Shown here: positions 1-5,664 of the stretch, one piece after another | Position numbering within the stretch: the stretch's first letter is position 1 | Layout of the letters: each line of letters starts with the position of its first letter | Assembly (NCBI GenBank): GCA_003661745.1 | Contig: QMWS01000016.1 | Span: forward strand, 1-10,599 | Direction of reading: 5' to 3' | Length of the DNA stretch: 10,599 nucleotides | Origin: Thermoprotei archaeon | GTDB lineage: Archaea; Thermoproteota; Thermoprotei_A; Sulfolobales; NBVN01 | The notes under the pieces: generated by a model | Database searches by the model: none | Told to the model about the DNA's origin: nothing | The model's input: only the letters and a program-made list of their open reading frames with translations | Position numbers and translations under genes: made by a program

Positions 1-277
1 CATACGCTGGCGTAAAGCCCTCAGGCAGTATGAAGCATGCCTCAACGTTAGTTATGCTGTAATACTCCCCGTTTACCTCGTCAATAACGATACTTACGCC
101 AGTACTCCCAGGATAGACCTCTGAGGTGCCAGCAGAGGATGTCACAGTTACTTTAGATACGTAGACACTTCCATCAGCTACTACGGTAGGTGCCGAGAGC
201 GGAAGGATGGAGAGTGAAATAATTAGCGTAAGCAGTAGAGCTGCAGGCAGAGAATTCCGCGCACGTCGCGTACCCAC
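1..277 (-). CDS. Secreted S-layer-like / extracellular protein, N-terminal part (partial)
   Basis: The reading frame is open from the start to the window edge, giving 92 codons. I chose the GTG at 277 because a near-perfect SD (GGAGGTGA) lies 5 nt upstream. A GTG at 286 is in frame but sits inside that SD. The N-terminus is a clear signal peptide: basic residues (GTRRARN), then a hydrophobic stretch at about residues 9-25, then small residues (SAPTVVA). The mature part is beta-rich in character (Val, Thr, Ser, Tyr; SVYVSKVTVTSSAG, then EVYPGSTGVSIVIDEVNG). This resembles archaeal extracellular proteins of the COG1361 / S-layer-like kind, which often accompany MacB/LolD-type ABC transporters. 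That family call is by general resemblance only. The divergent neighbour is such an ABC ATPase, so the two may form one export or envelope system. The C-terminal part and any permease partner lie outside the window. Confidence 0.75.
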   Translation of the reverse strand, partial: MGTRRARNSLPAALLLTLIISLSILPLSAPTVVADGSVYVSKVTVTSSAGTSEVYPGSTGVSIVIDEVNGEYYSITNVEACFILPEGFTPAY

Positions 278-327
278 CGCGCTCACCTCCTCCTCTAGAT
301 CTACCTGAGACTCTAAAGCACTCCCAC

Positions 328-337
328 TATAAAAAAG
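328..337 (-). promoter_or_regulatory. TATA box for the secreted-protein gene
   Basis: Read on the minus strand this is CTTTTTTATA, a good archaeal TATA element. It would place transcription start near 305-308, giving a leader of about 30 nt that contains the GGAGGTGA ribosome site. The identification is by motif and spacing only. Confidence 0.5.
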
Positions 338-363
338 TATCTGCAGATATATCGGCCGATATA
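338..363. promoter_or_regulatory. Two abutting perfect palindromes between divergent promoters (candidate operator)
   Basis: Positions 338-349 are TATCTGCAGATA, a perfect 12-bp palindrome. Positions 348-363 are TATATCGGCCGATATA, a perfect 16-bp palindrome that shares two bases with the first. They fill the space between the minus-strand TATA box (328-337) and the plus-strand TATA-like box (365-372). A dimeric regulator bound here could block or activate both genes. The symmetry is directly visible; the regulatory role is inferred. Confidence 0.45.
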
Positions 364-364
364 G

Positions 365-372
365 TTTTTAGA
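365..372 (+). promoter_or_regulatory. TATA-like box for the LolD-type ATPase gene
   Basis: TTTTTAGA lies about 57 nt before the ATG at 422. A transcript start near 394 would give a leader of about 28 nt. The SD AGGGTGAT (408-415) then sits 6 nt before the ATG. It is a weaker TATA match than the minus-strand one. Confidence 0.35.
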
Positions 373-421
373 GAAAGTATAATATCATTAAGGACTAGGT
401 AGAACATAGGGTGATGATGCT

Positions 422-1147
422 ATGGTCAATGGCGTGGTGATTAAGCTTGTCGACGTTAAGAAGGTGTACAGGACTAGCTCAGTAGTTACTTGGGCCCTCA
501 AGGGAGTTAACTTGGAGGTCAAGAGGGGCGACTACATAGCTATAATGGGCCCGTCAGGTTCGGGGAAGACTACGCTACTAAACATAATAGGCCTGCTAGA
601 CAGGCCTACCTCAGGTAAGGTAATCATTGATGGGCGCGACATATCGAAGCTCAGCAGTAAGGAGCTATCTAAGCTCAGGAACTACAAGATAGGGTTCGTG
701 TTCCAGAGCTTCAACCTAGTTAATAGGCTCACGGTCTTCGAGAACATAGAGCTCCCCCTGATACCTAGGGGCATGCCCAAGCCTCTCAGGGCGAAGCTAG
801 TGAAGGAAGCCCTACTTAAGGCTGGCGGTGACCTCTCATGGCTCCTTAAGAAGCCCAACCAGCTGAGCGGCGGCCAGCAGCAGAGAGTAGCTATAGCTAG
901 GGCTATAGTAACTAACCCAGCAATACTCCTAGCCGATGAGCCTACGGGAAACTTAGATAGGAAGTCAGCAAAGCAGGTCATTCAGACGTTCACGAAGTTA
1001 AACCAGTCCGGCCAGACAATCATCGTCGTAACCCACGATCCCGAGGTAGCTAATTGCTGTAAGCAGATACTTATCATTAGAGACGGAAAGATAATTGGTA
1101 AAAAGAACCCTGACCCAAGTAGGTGCATTATAGAAACTGTAGAGTAG
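422..1147 (+). CDS. LolD/MacB-type ABC transporter ATP-binding protein
   Basis: This 241-residue protein is a complete single ABC ATPase domain. It has Walker A GPSGSGKTT (43-51), a Q-loop FQSFN (94-98), signature LSGGQQQR (148-155), Walker B ILLADEP with catalytic Glu173, D-loop NLD (177-179) and H-loop His205. The wording around the signature (NQLSGGQQQRVAIARA, ADEPTGNLD) is typical of the LolD/MacB/FtsE branch (COG1136), which works with FtsX-like permeases in export, envelope or mechanotransmission roles rather than import. The ATG at 422 is supported by the SD AGGGTGAT 6 nt upstream. No permease follows; the next gene is convergent rpiA. A partner permease, if linked, would lie beyond the left edge with the divergent secreted protein. 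Substrate is unknown. Confidence 0.93.
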   Translation: MVNGVVIKLVDVKKVYRTSSVVTWALKGVNLEVKRGDYIAIMGPSGSGKTTLLNIIGLLDRPTSGKVIIDGRDISKLSSKELSKLRNYKIGFVFQSFNLVNRLTVFENIELPLIPRGMPKPLRAKLVKEALLKAGGDLSWLLKKPNQLSGGQQQRVAIARAIVTNPAILLADEPTGNLDRKSAKQVIQTFTKLNQSGQTIIVVTHDPEVANCCKQILIIRDGKIIGKKNPDPSRCIIETVE

Positions 1148-1204
1148 GCATACTTCTATCAGCCACGCTTAGTAATATCTCACTTCCTTCAGCATTGAGA
1201 GACC

Positions 1205-1918
1205 TCACATACTCCTTACCTCTCGCTTAAGTACATTTACCCTATCTTCATAACCAACTATGACGTAGTCTGCCAGACCTATGAACAGCCCTGTCTCAAT
1301 TACGCCAGGCAGTGATGCAAGCTCCCTCTCTAACTCCTGTGGGTCAAAGTCCTTTGGCGGGTACACGTCGATTATGACTCCGCCAATGTCCGAGATGACG
1401 GGACCATACTTGCCCTTCACTGAATACCTAATTTTCGGGTTGTAGCCCTGCCTTAGAAGGTAGCTGTAGACCATCCTCAGCGCATAGGGTTGCACGTCAA
1501 TCGGCACCGGATGCTTCTCACCTAAGTGACTAACGAGTTTCGTGTGATCCACTATGAAGATTCTCTTACTTGAGTAGTATGTCAAGATTTTCTCCAGCGT
1601 GAGCGCTGCTCCACCACCTTTAATCATGTTTAGGTCGCGGTCTACCTCATCAGCACTGTCAACATATACGTCGATCCTCTCGATACTTGCTGGATGAAGG
1701 ACCTTAAGCCCTATGTCACTCAGCTTAAGCACGGTATCTATTGATGAAGCAGTAAACACCTTGTCCCTAAAATCACTCCCCAGCTCGCTCAGTATCTTAA
1801 TGAACATCTCAACAGTAGATCCAGTGCCTACACCTATGACTTCAGCATCTGTAATGAACTCTACTGCCTTCCTAGCTGCATTCAACTTAGCCTTATTGAC
1901 ATCCCCGCCCACACTCAT
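1205..1918 (-). CDS. rpiA: Ribose-5-phosphate isomerase A
   Basis: This 237-residue cytoplasmic enzyme interconverts ribose 5-phosphate and ribulose 5-phosphate. Family motifs are all present: phosphate-binding GVGTGST (29-35), DVYVDSADEVD (83-93) and KGGGAALTLEK (100-110). Asp87, Asp90, Lys100 and the catalytic base Glu109 match E. coli RpiA Asp81, Asp84, Lys94 and Glu103 at a constant offset of 6. The C-terminal GLFIG stretch is also typical. I start at the ATG at 1918, because GAGGTG lies 6 nt upstream; the GTG at 1927 is in frame but is part of that SD. The gene faces the upstream ABC ATPase gene tail to tail and is transcribed alone. In archaea the product feeds nucleotide synthesis and, through ribulose 5-phosphate, the reverse ribulose monophosphate route. 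The nearby ribose uptake genes make a catabolic link plausible. Confidence 0.96.
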   Translation of the reverse strand: MSVGGDVNKAKLNAARKAVEFITDAEVIGVGTGSTVEMFIKILSELGSDFRDKVFTASSIDTVLKLSDIGLKVLHPASIERIDVYVDSADEVDRDLNMIKGGGAALTLEKILTYYSSKRIFIVDHTKLVSHLGEKHPVPIDVQPYALRMVYSYLLRQGYNPKIRYSVKGKYGPVISDIGGVIIDVYPPKDFDPQELERELASLPGVIETGLFIGLADYVIVGYEDRVNVLKREVRSM

Positions 1919-1956
1919 GTATACCACCTCAGGAGCAGTACACTAAAAGTGCCTGT

Positions 1957-1966
1957 CTTAAATCTC
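1957..1966 (-). promoter_or_regulatory. Possible TATA box for rpiA
   Basis: On the minus strand this reads GAGATTTAAG, about 40 nt ahead of the chosen ATG, which would give a leader of roughly 15 nt holding the SD. A second AT-rich element (TTTAATTG, on the minus strand around 1969-1976) is an alternative. The call rests on motif and spacing only. Confidence 0.3.
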
Positions 1967-1991
1967 TCAATTAAACCTAAAATGAATTTAT

Positions 1992-2013
1992 GTCCTAGCT
2001 TAGGGACTAGGAC
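1992..2013. repeat. Inverted repeat / hairpin upstream of rpiA
   Basis: GTCCTAG (1992-1998) and CTAGGAC (2007-2013) are perfect complements separated by 8 nt. It lies about 25 nt upstream of the possible rpiA TATA element, so it could be a regulator site or a hairpin in an upstream transcript. A 7-bp stem can arise by chance. Confidence 0.3.
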
Positions 2014-2045
2014 TCGTGCGTAATTAATGCATCAACTCTGCCCTA

Positions 2046-2195
2046 CTACGACATCAGCATGCTTAAGGTACAGCAGAGTACATGTAGCTCACTAGAGAAT
2101 TTATAATCCCTCTCTAGCTTCCCGGTACTCATCCTTAACTCCGACCTGATAGCGCTCAATAACGACTTAAACCTAGAACTAGGTGTAGGCCCCAT
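2046..2195 (-). CDS. Possible small protein or gene remnant, 49 aa
   Basis: An ATG-started frame on the minus strand encodes 49 residues, beginning MGPTPSSRFKSLLSAIRSEL. Its codon choice (AGG, AAG, GAG, CTA, ATC) resembles that of the real genes nearby. The middle (residues 8-30) has a helical, basic look. Against it, no SD precedes the ATG, the frame is open only six codons further upstream, and I recognise no family. It could be a fragment of a decayed gene or a chance open frame. Confidence 0.15.
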   Translation of the reverse strand: MGPTPSSRFKSLLSAIRSELRMSTGKLERDYKFSSELHVLCCTLSMLMS

Positions 2196-2322
2196 CAGTA
2201 TTGAAAACCTATTCTAGGGATAAGTACATATTATATTCAATTCGATGACATTTTCTGCCTTAAGCTACACATCATTCACTATTCGACTTGAATATGCTCA
2301 CAGTACTCTCACTACCTAGAAG

Positions 2323-2330
2323 TATTTAAT
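2323..2330 (+). promoter_or_regulatory. Orphan TATA box in the gene-poor stretch
   Basis: TATTTAAT is a near-consensus archaeal TATA element. A start about 26 nt downstream falls at or next to the ATG at 2351, so any transcript would be leaderless for that mini-ORF or would be a small RNA. No larger gene follows. Confidence 0.3.
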
Positions 2331-2337
2331 CTACATA

Positions 2338-2362
2338 ACCGCCAACCCCGATGAAAGGCGGT
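2338..2362. repeat. Inverted repeat / hairpin at the orphan promoter
   Basis: ACCGCC (2338-2343) pairs perfectly with GGCGGT (2357-2362) across 13 nt. It spans the inferred transcript start downstream of the 2323-2330 TATA box, so it is more likely a protein-binding inverted repeat than an RNA hairpin. Confidence 0.3.
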
Positions 2363-2452
2363 AATAATCTGTCACAAACAACGATTAATGATCTTGCCTG
2401 CAGGTGTTACGCGGTTTACATTATCATTCAATATTCAATATTTCGCTACTAG
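2351..2452 (+). CDS. Possible leaderless mini-ORF, 33 aa
   Basis: The frame starts at an ATG 21 nt after the TATA box at 2323-2330 and ends at TAG 2450-2452, encoding 33 residues. It starts MKGGNNLSQTTIND, carries two Cys in a CxC arrangement (residues 18 and 20), and ends in a hydrophobic and aromatic tail (AVYIIIQYSIFRY). No family is recognised. Leaderless translation is common in Crenarchaeota, which is the only positive argument; a small RNA or no gene at all is equally possible. Confidence 0.15.
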   Translation: MKGGNNLSQTTINDLACRCYAVYIIIQYSIFRY

Positions 2453-2554
2453 CAGAAACAGACCTAGGTGTCCAGTACATACGCCCTCACGGAGCTAGAT
2501 CACCGTAATGGAATCACATATTTCGTAACTACCTCTCCCAAACTTCCCTCTGTC

Positions 2555-2580
2555 GTAGGTTTATGTTTATATCAACCTAC
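2555..2580. repeat. Inverted repeat / hairpin
   Basis: GTAGGTT (2555-2561) and AACCTAC (2574-2580) form a perfect 7-bp stem with a 12-nt AT-rich loop. Related GTAGG/CCTAC arms also form the palindrome near 10464. No gene clearly uses it. Confidence 0.3.
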
Positions 2581-2730
2581 TTGAGACCCCACCATATTGC
2601 GTCAATAATACTTAAGCGTTCTACCCTGCGTATTAGGGACACCAGAACTACTAAGAAAGCATTTTCAAATAATACCTCATACGTTATCCTTTTGACAAAC
2701 TATGGGGTTTTACTGCCTCAAACGTTAGGT

Positions 2731-2736
2731 AAAAAA
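2731..2736 (-). terminator. T-tract terminator of the tldD-tldE operon
   Basis: On the minus strand this is a run of six T (TCAATTTTTTACC), about 24 nt after the tldE stop codon. Archaeal RNA polymerase commonly terminates at such oligo-T runs without a hairpin. Confidence 0.55.
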
Positions 2737-2759
2737 TTGAATGTTTTACTTGTCTTTCC

Positions 2760-4094
2760 CTATATTGTTGGCTTTGTGAAGTTTACATTTTTTACAAGAA
2801 TGTAAGGTACTTTAGATGGTATTGGTACTTCCCACCACCTTATATTGTATAACTTCTTGCTTAGTGCCTCAATGTTCCTGAGTAGGTTGGGGAAGGTATC
2901 AGCTATTCTTAACCTTCTCACTACACCTACAATATTGCCGTCCTTAATGCGATATACTGCGTCGCGGGTCACAGTCGAGAATATTCCTTCAACGTAATTC
3001 TGTAGCCTAGTGTACCAGTTGTTAACTATGAGGAGCCCATCCTTGACCTCCCTAATCATTTCGTCTTCTCCGTAATCTCCACTAGGTATGACTACGTTCC
3101 ATGGCTGTGGGGATATTATTCCTGCATTACCCGTTGACTCGGTCTTCATCATTAACGCCGTCTTTGCATTATGCAGTAGATTCTCGAATCTTCCCTCCCT
3201 GATGATTGGCTTAGTTTTAGTCGCTACACCCTCATCATCGAATCCCGTAGAGCCCGGAAGCGGTCTCAGGAGTGGATCATCAATTAGGGTGAACTTGTCG
3301 GAGGCGACCCGATCACCTAGCTTAAACTTCATGAACATTGAGAAGCCTGCTAATACTGCAAACGCCGATGCTGCCTCAGCAACGACACCAATTAGGTTAC
3401 CTACGACTAGAGGCGAGAGTACTGCATCGTACCTACCTTGCGGTACATCTATGACGTTAGTTGATAGCTTAGCGTAATAGGCCGCCTTCTTACCTACCTC
3501 TCTCAGAGCGCTTAAGTCAAGCATCCTAGATCCATATGCCCAATGTCCTGAATTGCCCCTGTAGAACGCCCTTAGGTATGCTTCAACAGACGTCCCCTCC
3601 TCGTAGAGCTCTGCGCCGGCACTGGTAGCTAGCGCCTTCCTTTCGACTGCGAGTGTTAGGGTTCCCGCGACCTTTTCAGCACCCTCACTGTGCGCCGCTG
3701 AAACTACTTCTGCAGCTACTTCTGAGCTGCGATACATCGTGTCAATTACCTTAGGGTCTATTAGCCCCTCAAGGGGCCTCCCTGAGGGCTCCGGTAGCGG
3801 TGCATACATTTCGGACTCCTTAACAGACTTAATGTAACCCCCTATGTTGCTCAGAACCTTCTCTATGTCCTCCCTGCCCTTAATCGGTGTCTCAACTAAG
3901 ATTATCTTTTTGCCTTTAGCTAGGTAGAGCGTCAGCTCAGTCACTCTCCAGCTCTGAGCTACGGTTAGCTGACTATTAGCTACCTTAACCATTGCCTCAT
4001 CAGTACTGACTACCTTGGCCACTACGTCATCGTAGCCTAAGCCCCCACCTTTCTCGACTGCTACCTTAGCTAATTCAAGCAGGAACTCTCTCAC
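2760..4094 (-). CDS. tldE: TldE/PmbA-type non-catalytic subunit of the TldD-TldE protease
   Basis: This 444-residue protein belongs to the PmbA/TldD family (E. coli PmbA/TldE is about 450). The region matching the TldD metal site (around 228-247, SPLVVGNLIGVVAEAASAFA) lacks the HExxxH zinc motif, as expected for the partner that lines the chamber but does not cut. The shared GFDDEGV motif (284-290) is the counterpart of YDDEGV in the tldD product. Start is a GTG overlapping the tldD stop by 4 nt (GTGA), with a GGGGGTGG SD 7 nt upstream, so translation is probably coupled to tldD. The TldD-TldE complex is a cytoplasmic peptidase that degrades unfolded peptides and, in bacteria, trims leaders such as that of microcin B17. 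Its archaeal substrate is unknown. Confidence 0.92.
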   Translation of the reverse strand: MREFLLELAKVAVEKGGGLGYDDVVAKVVSTDEAMVKVANSQLTVAQSWRVTELTLYLAKGKKIILVETPIKGREDIEKVLSNIGGYIKSVKESEMYAPLPEPSGRPLEGLIDPKVIDTMYRSSEVAAEVVSAAHSEGAEKVAGTLTLAVERKALATSAGAELYEEGTSVEAYLRAFYRGNSGHWAYGSRMLDLSALREVGKKAAYYAKLSTNVIDVPQGRYDAVLSPLVVGNLIGVVAEAASAFAVLAGFSMFMKFKLGDRVASDKFTLIDDPLLRPLPGSTGFDDEGVATKTKPIIREGRFENLLHNAKTALMMKTESTGNAGIISPQPWNVVIPSGDYGEDEMIREVKDGLLIVNNWYTRLQNYVEGIFSTVTRDAVYRIKDGNIVGVVRRLRIADTFPNLLRNIEALSKKLYNIRWWEVPIPSKVPYILVKNVNFTKPTI

Positions 4095-5530
4095 CTTGGT
4101 GCCACCCCCACACGCATTTTACTCAATCTAACATCTGGCCCTCCAAACCAGACGGGGACTCCTTGCGCTGGCTCGCCCTTACCGCACGTTCCTGTGTAGA
4201 ACCGCAGCTCTTTACCCTTAGCTACTATTGAGCTGTAGAAGGACTTCGTGGTAAATTCTAACGCTGGGTACAGTACTGGCTCAGCTAACTCACCCTTACG
4301 TATTACGTATGACTCAAGCCCTACGTACCTCTGCCCCCATCTGATATCATCTATATTCCACTCCATGTAGCTCTTAACGTATACACCTAACTCTATGTCC
4401 TCGATTAGCTCCTCGAAAGTGCAGTCCCCCGGCTCTAAATAGGTGTTGGCCATCCTAACCAGCGGCTCGCTTGTGAAGTCCATTGCCCTAGCTGCCGCAT
4501 TACTCCTAGTATTGAATACTGCTGCTGACCACCTATTGTGAAGCGGCTCATTAATTAGTCCCTTATAGTATATGTACCTGGGCCTGGCCGGAACCCCCTC
4601 ATCATCGTAGAGGTAAAACCCGTAGCTGCCGGGTATTGTTGGGTCATCAATTACTGTTGCATTCTCATTCCCTATTCTCTCCCTACCAATCATTTCGGGC
4701 TTAACATAGCTCTCGCCAGCCTGAGCTGCCTCCCTACCCCAAATTCTGTCCGCCTCCATCGGGTGGCCAGCGCTTTCGTGGACTATTAGCCCGACTACTT
4801 CACTGCCTACAACAACGTCCACGGGCTCCTTAGGCGGCTCAACACCTCTAACAAGGACGGGTTCAATATTCCTGACCTCCCCGCTGAGTACATCCTCAAC
4901 ATTCCACGTCCTGAATACCTCATACCCACCGCTGCCACCTAACTCAATAAGCCTCTGCAGCGTACCCTTCTGTGGGTGTGAAATCACTATACTAGCCTCA
5001 AAGAATACTCTAGGTACTCTAGACACGATGTGCGCTCCATCACTTGTAATTAAGGTCTTCTCCTCAATACTCTCGACGTAGGCCTCAAAAAGCGAGACTA
5101 ACTTAGTCTCCTTCAGCAGCTTAGGGAGGTCTTTCCAGAGAGCGACCATGACCTTTATCTTGTCCTCGAGTGGGACATCCTCGAACTTCTCCTTAATAAC
5201 TACATCGTACTTAGCCCTACCAACCCTCTCCTCAGATAGTGCATGCGGCTCCTTAATAAGAGGCTTAGATGAACGCGCTAGCGAGATTGCCTTATCCACA
5301 GCTCTCCTGACACCCTTGCGAGTTAGGTCTGTAGTTGATGAGAAGGCCAGCGCACCCTCATAAATCACCCTAATACCTACCCCCTCCTTACTCGAAATAC
5401 CCGCATCCACAACCGCGCCATTCCTCACAACGATATTAGAGCCCGTATTTTTGTGATACCTAGCCTCAACGTAGCTCGCACCCTGAGATAAACCATAATC
5501 AATTGCGTATTGGAGTATATCCTCATACAT
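4091..5530 (-). CDS. tldD: TldD-type zinc metalloprotease, catalytic subunit
   Basis: This 479-residue protein (E. coli TldD is about 481) carries the zinc-protease motif HESAGH at 251-256, followed by PMEADR. His251 and His256 are likely metal ligands and Glu252 the catalytic residue. Cys449 in TCGKGEP near the C-terminus is the probable third metal ligand. YDDEGV lies at 308-313. I start at the ATG at 5530, since AAGGTG lies 6 nt upstream; an in-frame GTG at 5539 is part of that SD. It is the first gene of a two-gene operon, overlapping tldE by 4 nt, and is divergent from rbsK. The two subunits form a heterodimeric cytoplasmic protease whose active site opens into a closed cavity, limiting it to unfolded peptides. 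Nothing in the sequence links it to ribose use beyond the shared intergenic region. Confidence 0.95.
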   Translation of the reverse strand: MYEDILQYAIDYGLSQGASYVEARYHKNTGSNIVVRNGAVVDAGISSKEGVGIRVIYEGALAFSSTTDLTRKGVRRAVDKAISLARSSKPLIKEPHALSEERVGRAKYDVVIKEKFEDVPLEDKIKVMVALWKDLPKLLKETKLVSLFEAYVESIEEKTLITSDGAHIVSRVPRVFFEASIVISHPQKGTLQRLIELGGSGGYEVFRTWNVEDVLSGEVRNIEPVLVRGVEPPKEPVDVVVGSEVVGLIVHESAGHPMEADRIWGREAAQAGESYVKPEMIGRERIGNENATVIDDPTIPGSYGFYLYDDEGVPARPRYIYYKGLINEPLHNRWSAAVFNTRSNAAARAMDFTSEPLVRMANTYLEPGDCTFEELIEDIELGVYVKSYMEWNIDDIRWGQRYVGLESYVIRKGELAEPVLYPALEFTTKSFYSSIVAKGKELRFYTGTCGKGEPAQGVPVWFGGPDVRLSKMRVGVAPR

Positions 5531-5568
5531 GCTACACACCTTACGTCAAGAATATAGGATCAACTCAT

Positions 5569-5593
5569 GTACTTAAGCTTTGAATAAGCTTTA
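5569..5593 (-). promoter_or_regulatory. Promoter of tldD-tldE with tandem AAAGCTTA elements
   Basis: On the minus strand AAAGCTTA occurs twice with an 11-nt period, the downstream copy running into CTTAAGTA. AAAGCTTA followed by AT-rich sequence is typical of a crenarchaeal BRE plus TATA. The downstream copy would start transcription near 5547, just ahead of the AAGGTG SD. The upstream copy could be a second promoter, or one helical turn of a repeated binding site. Confidence 0.45.
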
Positions 5594-5604
5594 AACATAT
5601 CCAG

Positions 5605-5617
5605 TTAGCTCAGCTAA
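5605..5617. promoter_or_regulatory. Perfect palindrome upstream of the rbsK promoter (candidate operator)
   Basis: TTAGCT (5605-5610) and AGCTAA (5612-5617) are perfect complements around one central base. The site ends 4 nt before the rbsK TATA box and lies about 30 bp upstream of the tldD TATA box. It is well placed for control of the ribose genes. No copy was seen near the rbsB promoter. Confidence 0.4.
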
Positions 5618-5621
5618 AACC

Positions 5622-5630
5622 TATTTTAAT
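5622..5630 (+). promoter_or_regulatory. TATA box of the rbsK-rbsA-rbsC operon
   Basis: TATTTTAAT predicts a transcript start near 5650-5655, so the mRNA would begin about 10-15 nt before the ATG at 5665. That makes it nearly leaderless and excludes the in-frame TTG at 5644 as a start. Confidence 0.5.
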
Positions 5631-5664
5631 TTTACCTGAACTATTGTTTAGGGCTGCTATAGCT

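Larger units (their letters stand above)
1919..2759. other. Long gene-poor stretch (about 840 bp) between rpiA and tldE
   Basis: No recognisable protein or RNA gene fills this stretch. All frames are broken by stops at short intervals. I see no tRNA (no T-arm GTTC-type block with paired acceptor ends), no CRISPR repeat and no insertion-sequence ends. What it does hold: the rpiA promoter, a hairpin at 1992-2013, a 14-nt inverted repeat at 2171-2184 (ACCTAGAACTAGGT), a TATA box at 2323-2330 with a hairpin and a leaderless-looking mini-ORF just after it, a hairpin at 2555-2580, and the tldE terminator at 2731-2736. The gap is large for a compact archaeal genome, so an undetected small RNA or a decayed gene is possible. 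Confidence 0.6.

Noticed and set aside
411..417. GTGATGA, a match to the C box of archaeal C/D RNAs
   Set aside because: It is part of the SD region directly before the ATG at 422, and no D box (CTGA) or C'/D' pair is placed around it.
2349..2405. Possible C/D-box guide RNA in the gene-poor stretch
   Set aside because: CGATGAA and AATGAT resemble C and C' boxes only loosely, and the D positions read CTGT and CTGC instead of CTGA.
2420..2445. Short AT-rich direct repeat (TTCAATA twice)
   Set aside because: Only two short copies in AT-rich sequence; no array or flanking structure.
2563..2805. An 80-aa plus-strand open frame overlapping the end of tldE
   Set aside because: No SD, its start lies inside the loop of a hairpin, its 3' part is antisense to the end of the tldE coding sequence, and its composition matches no protein family I know.
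5644..5664. Longer ribokinase start at TTG 5644
   Set aside because: No SD precedes it, it lies before the transcript start predicted from the TATA box, and the added residues precede the normal family N-terminus.
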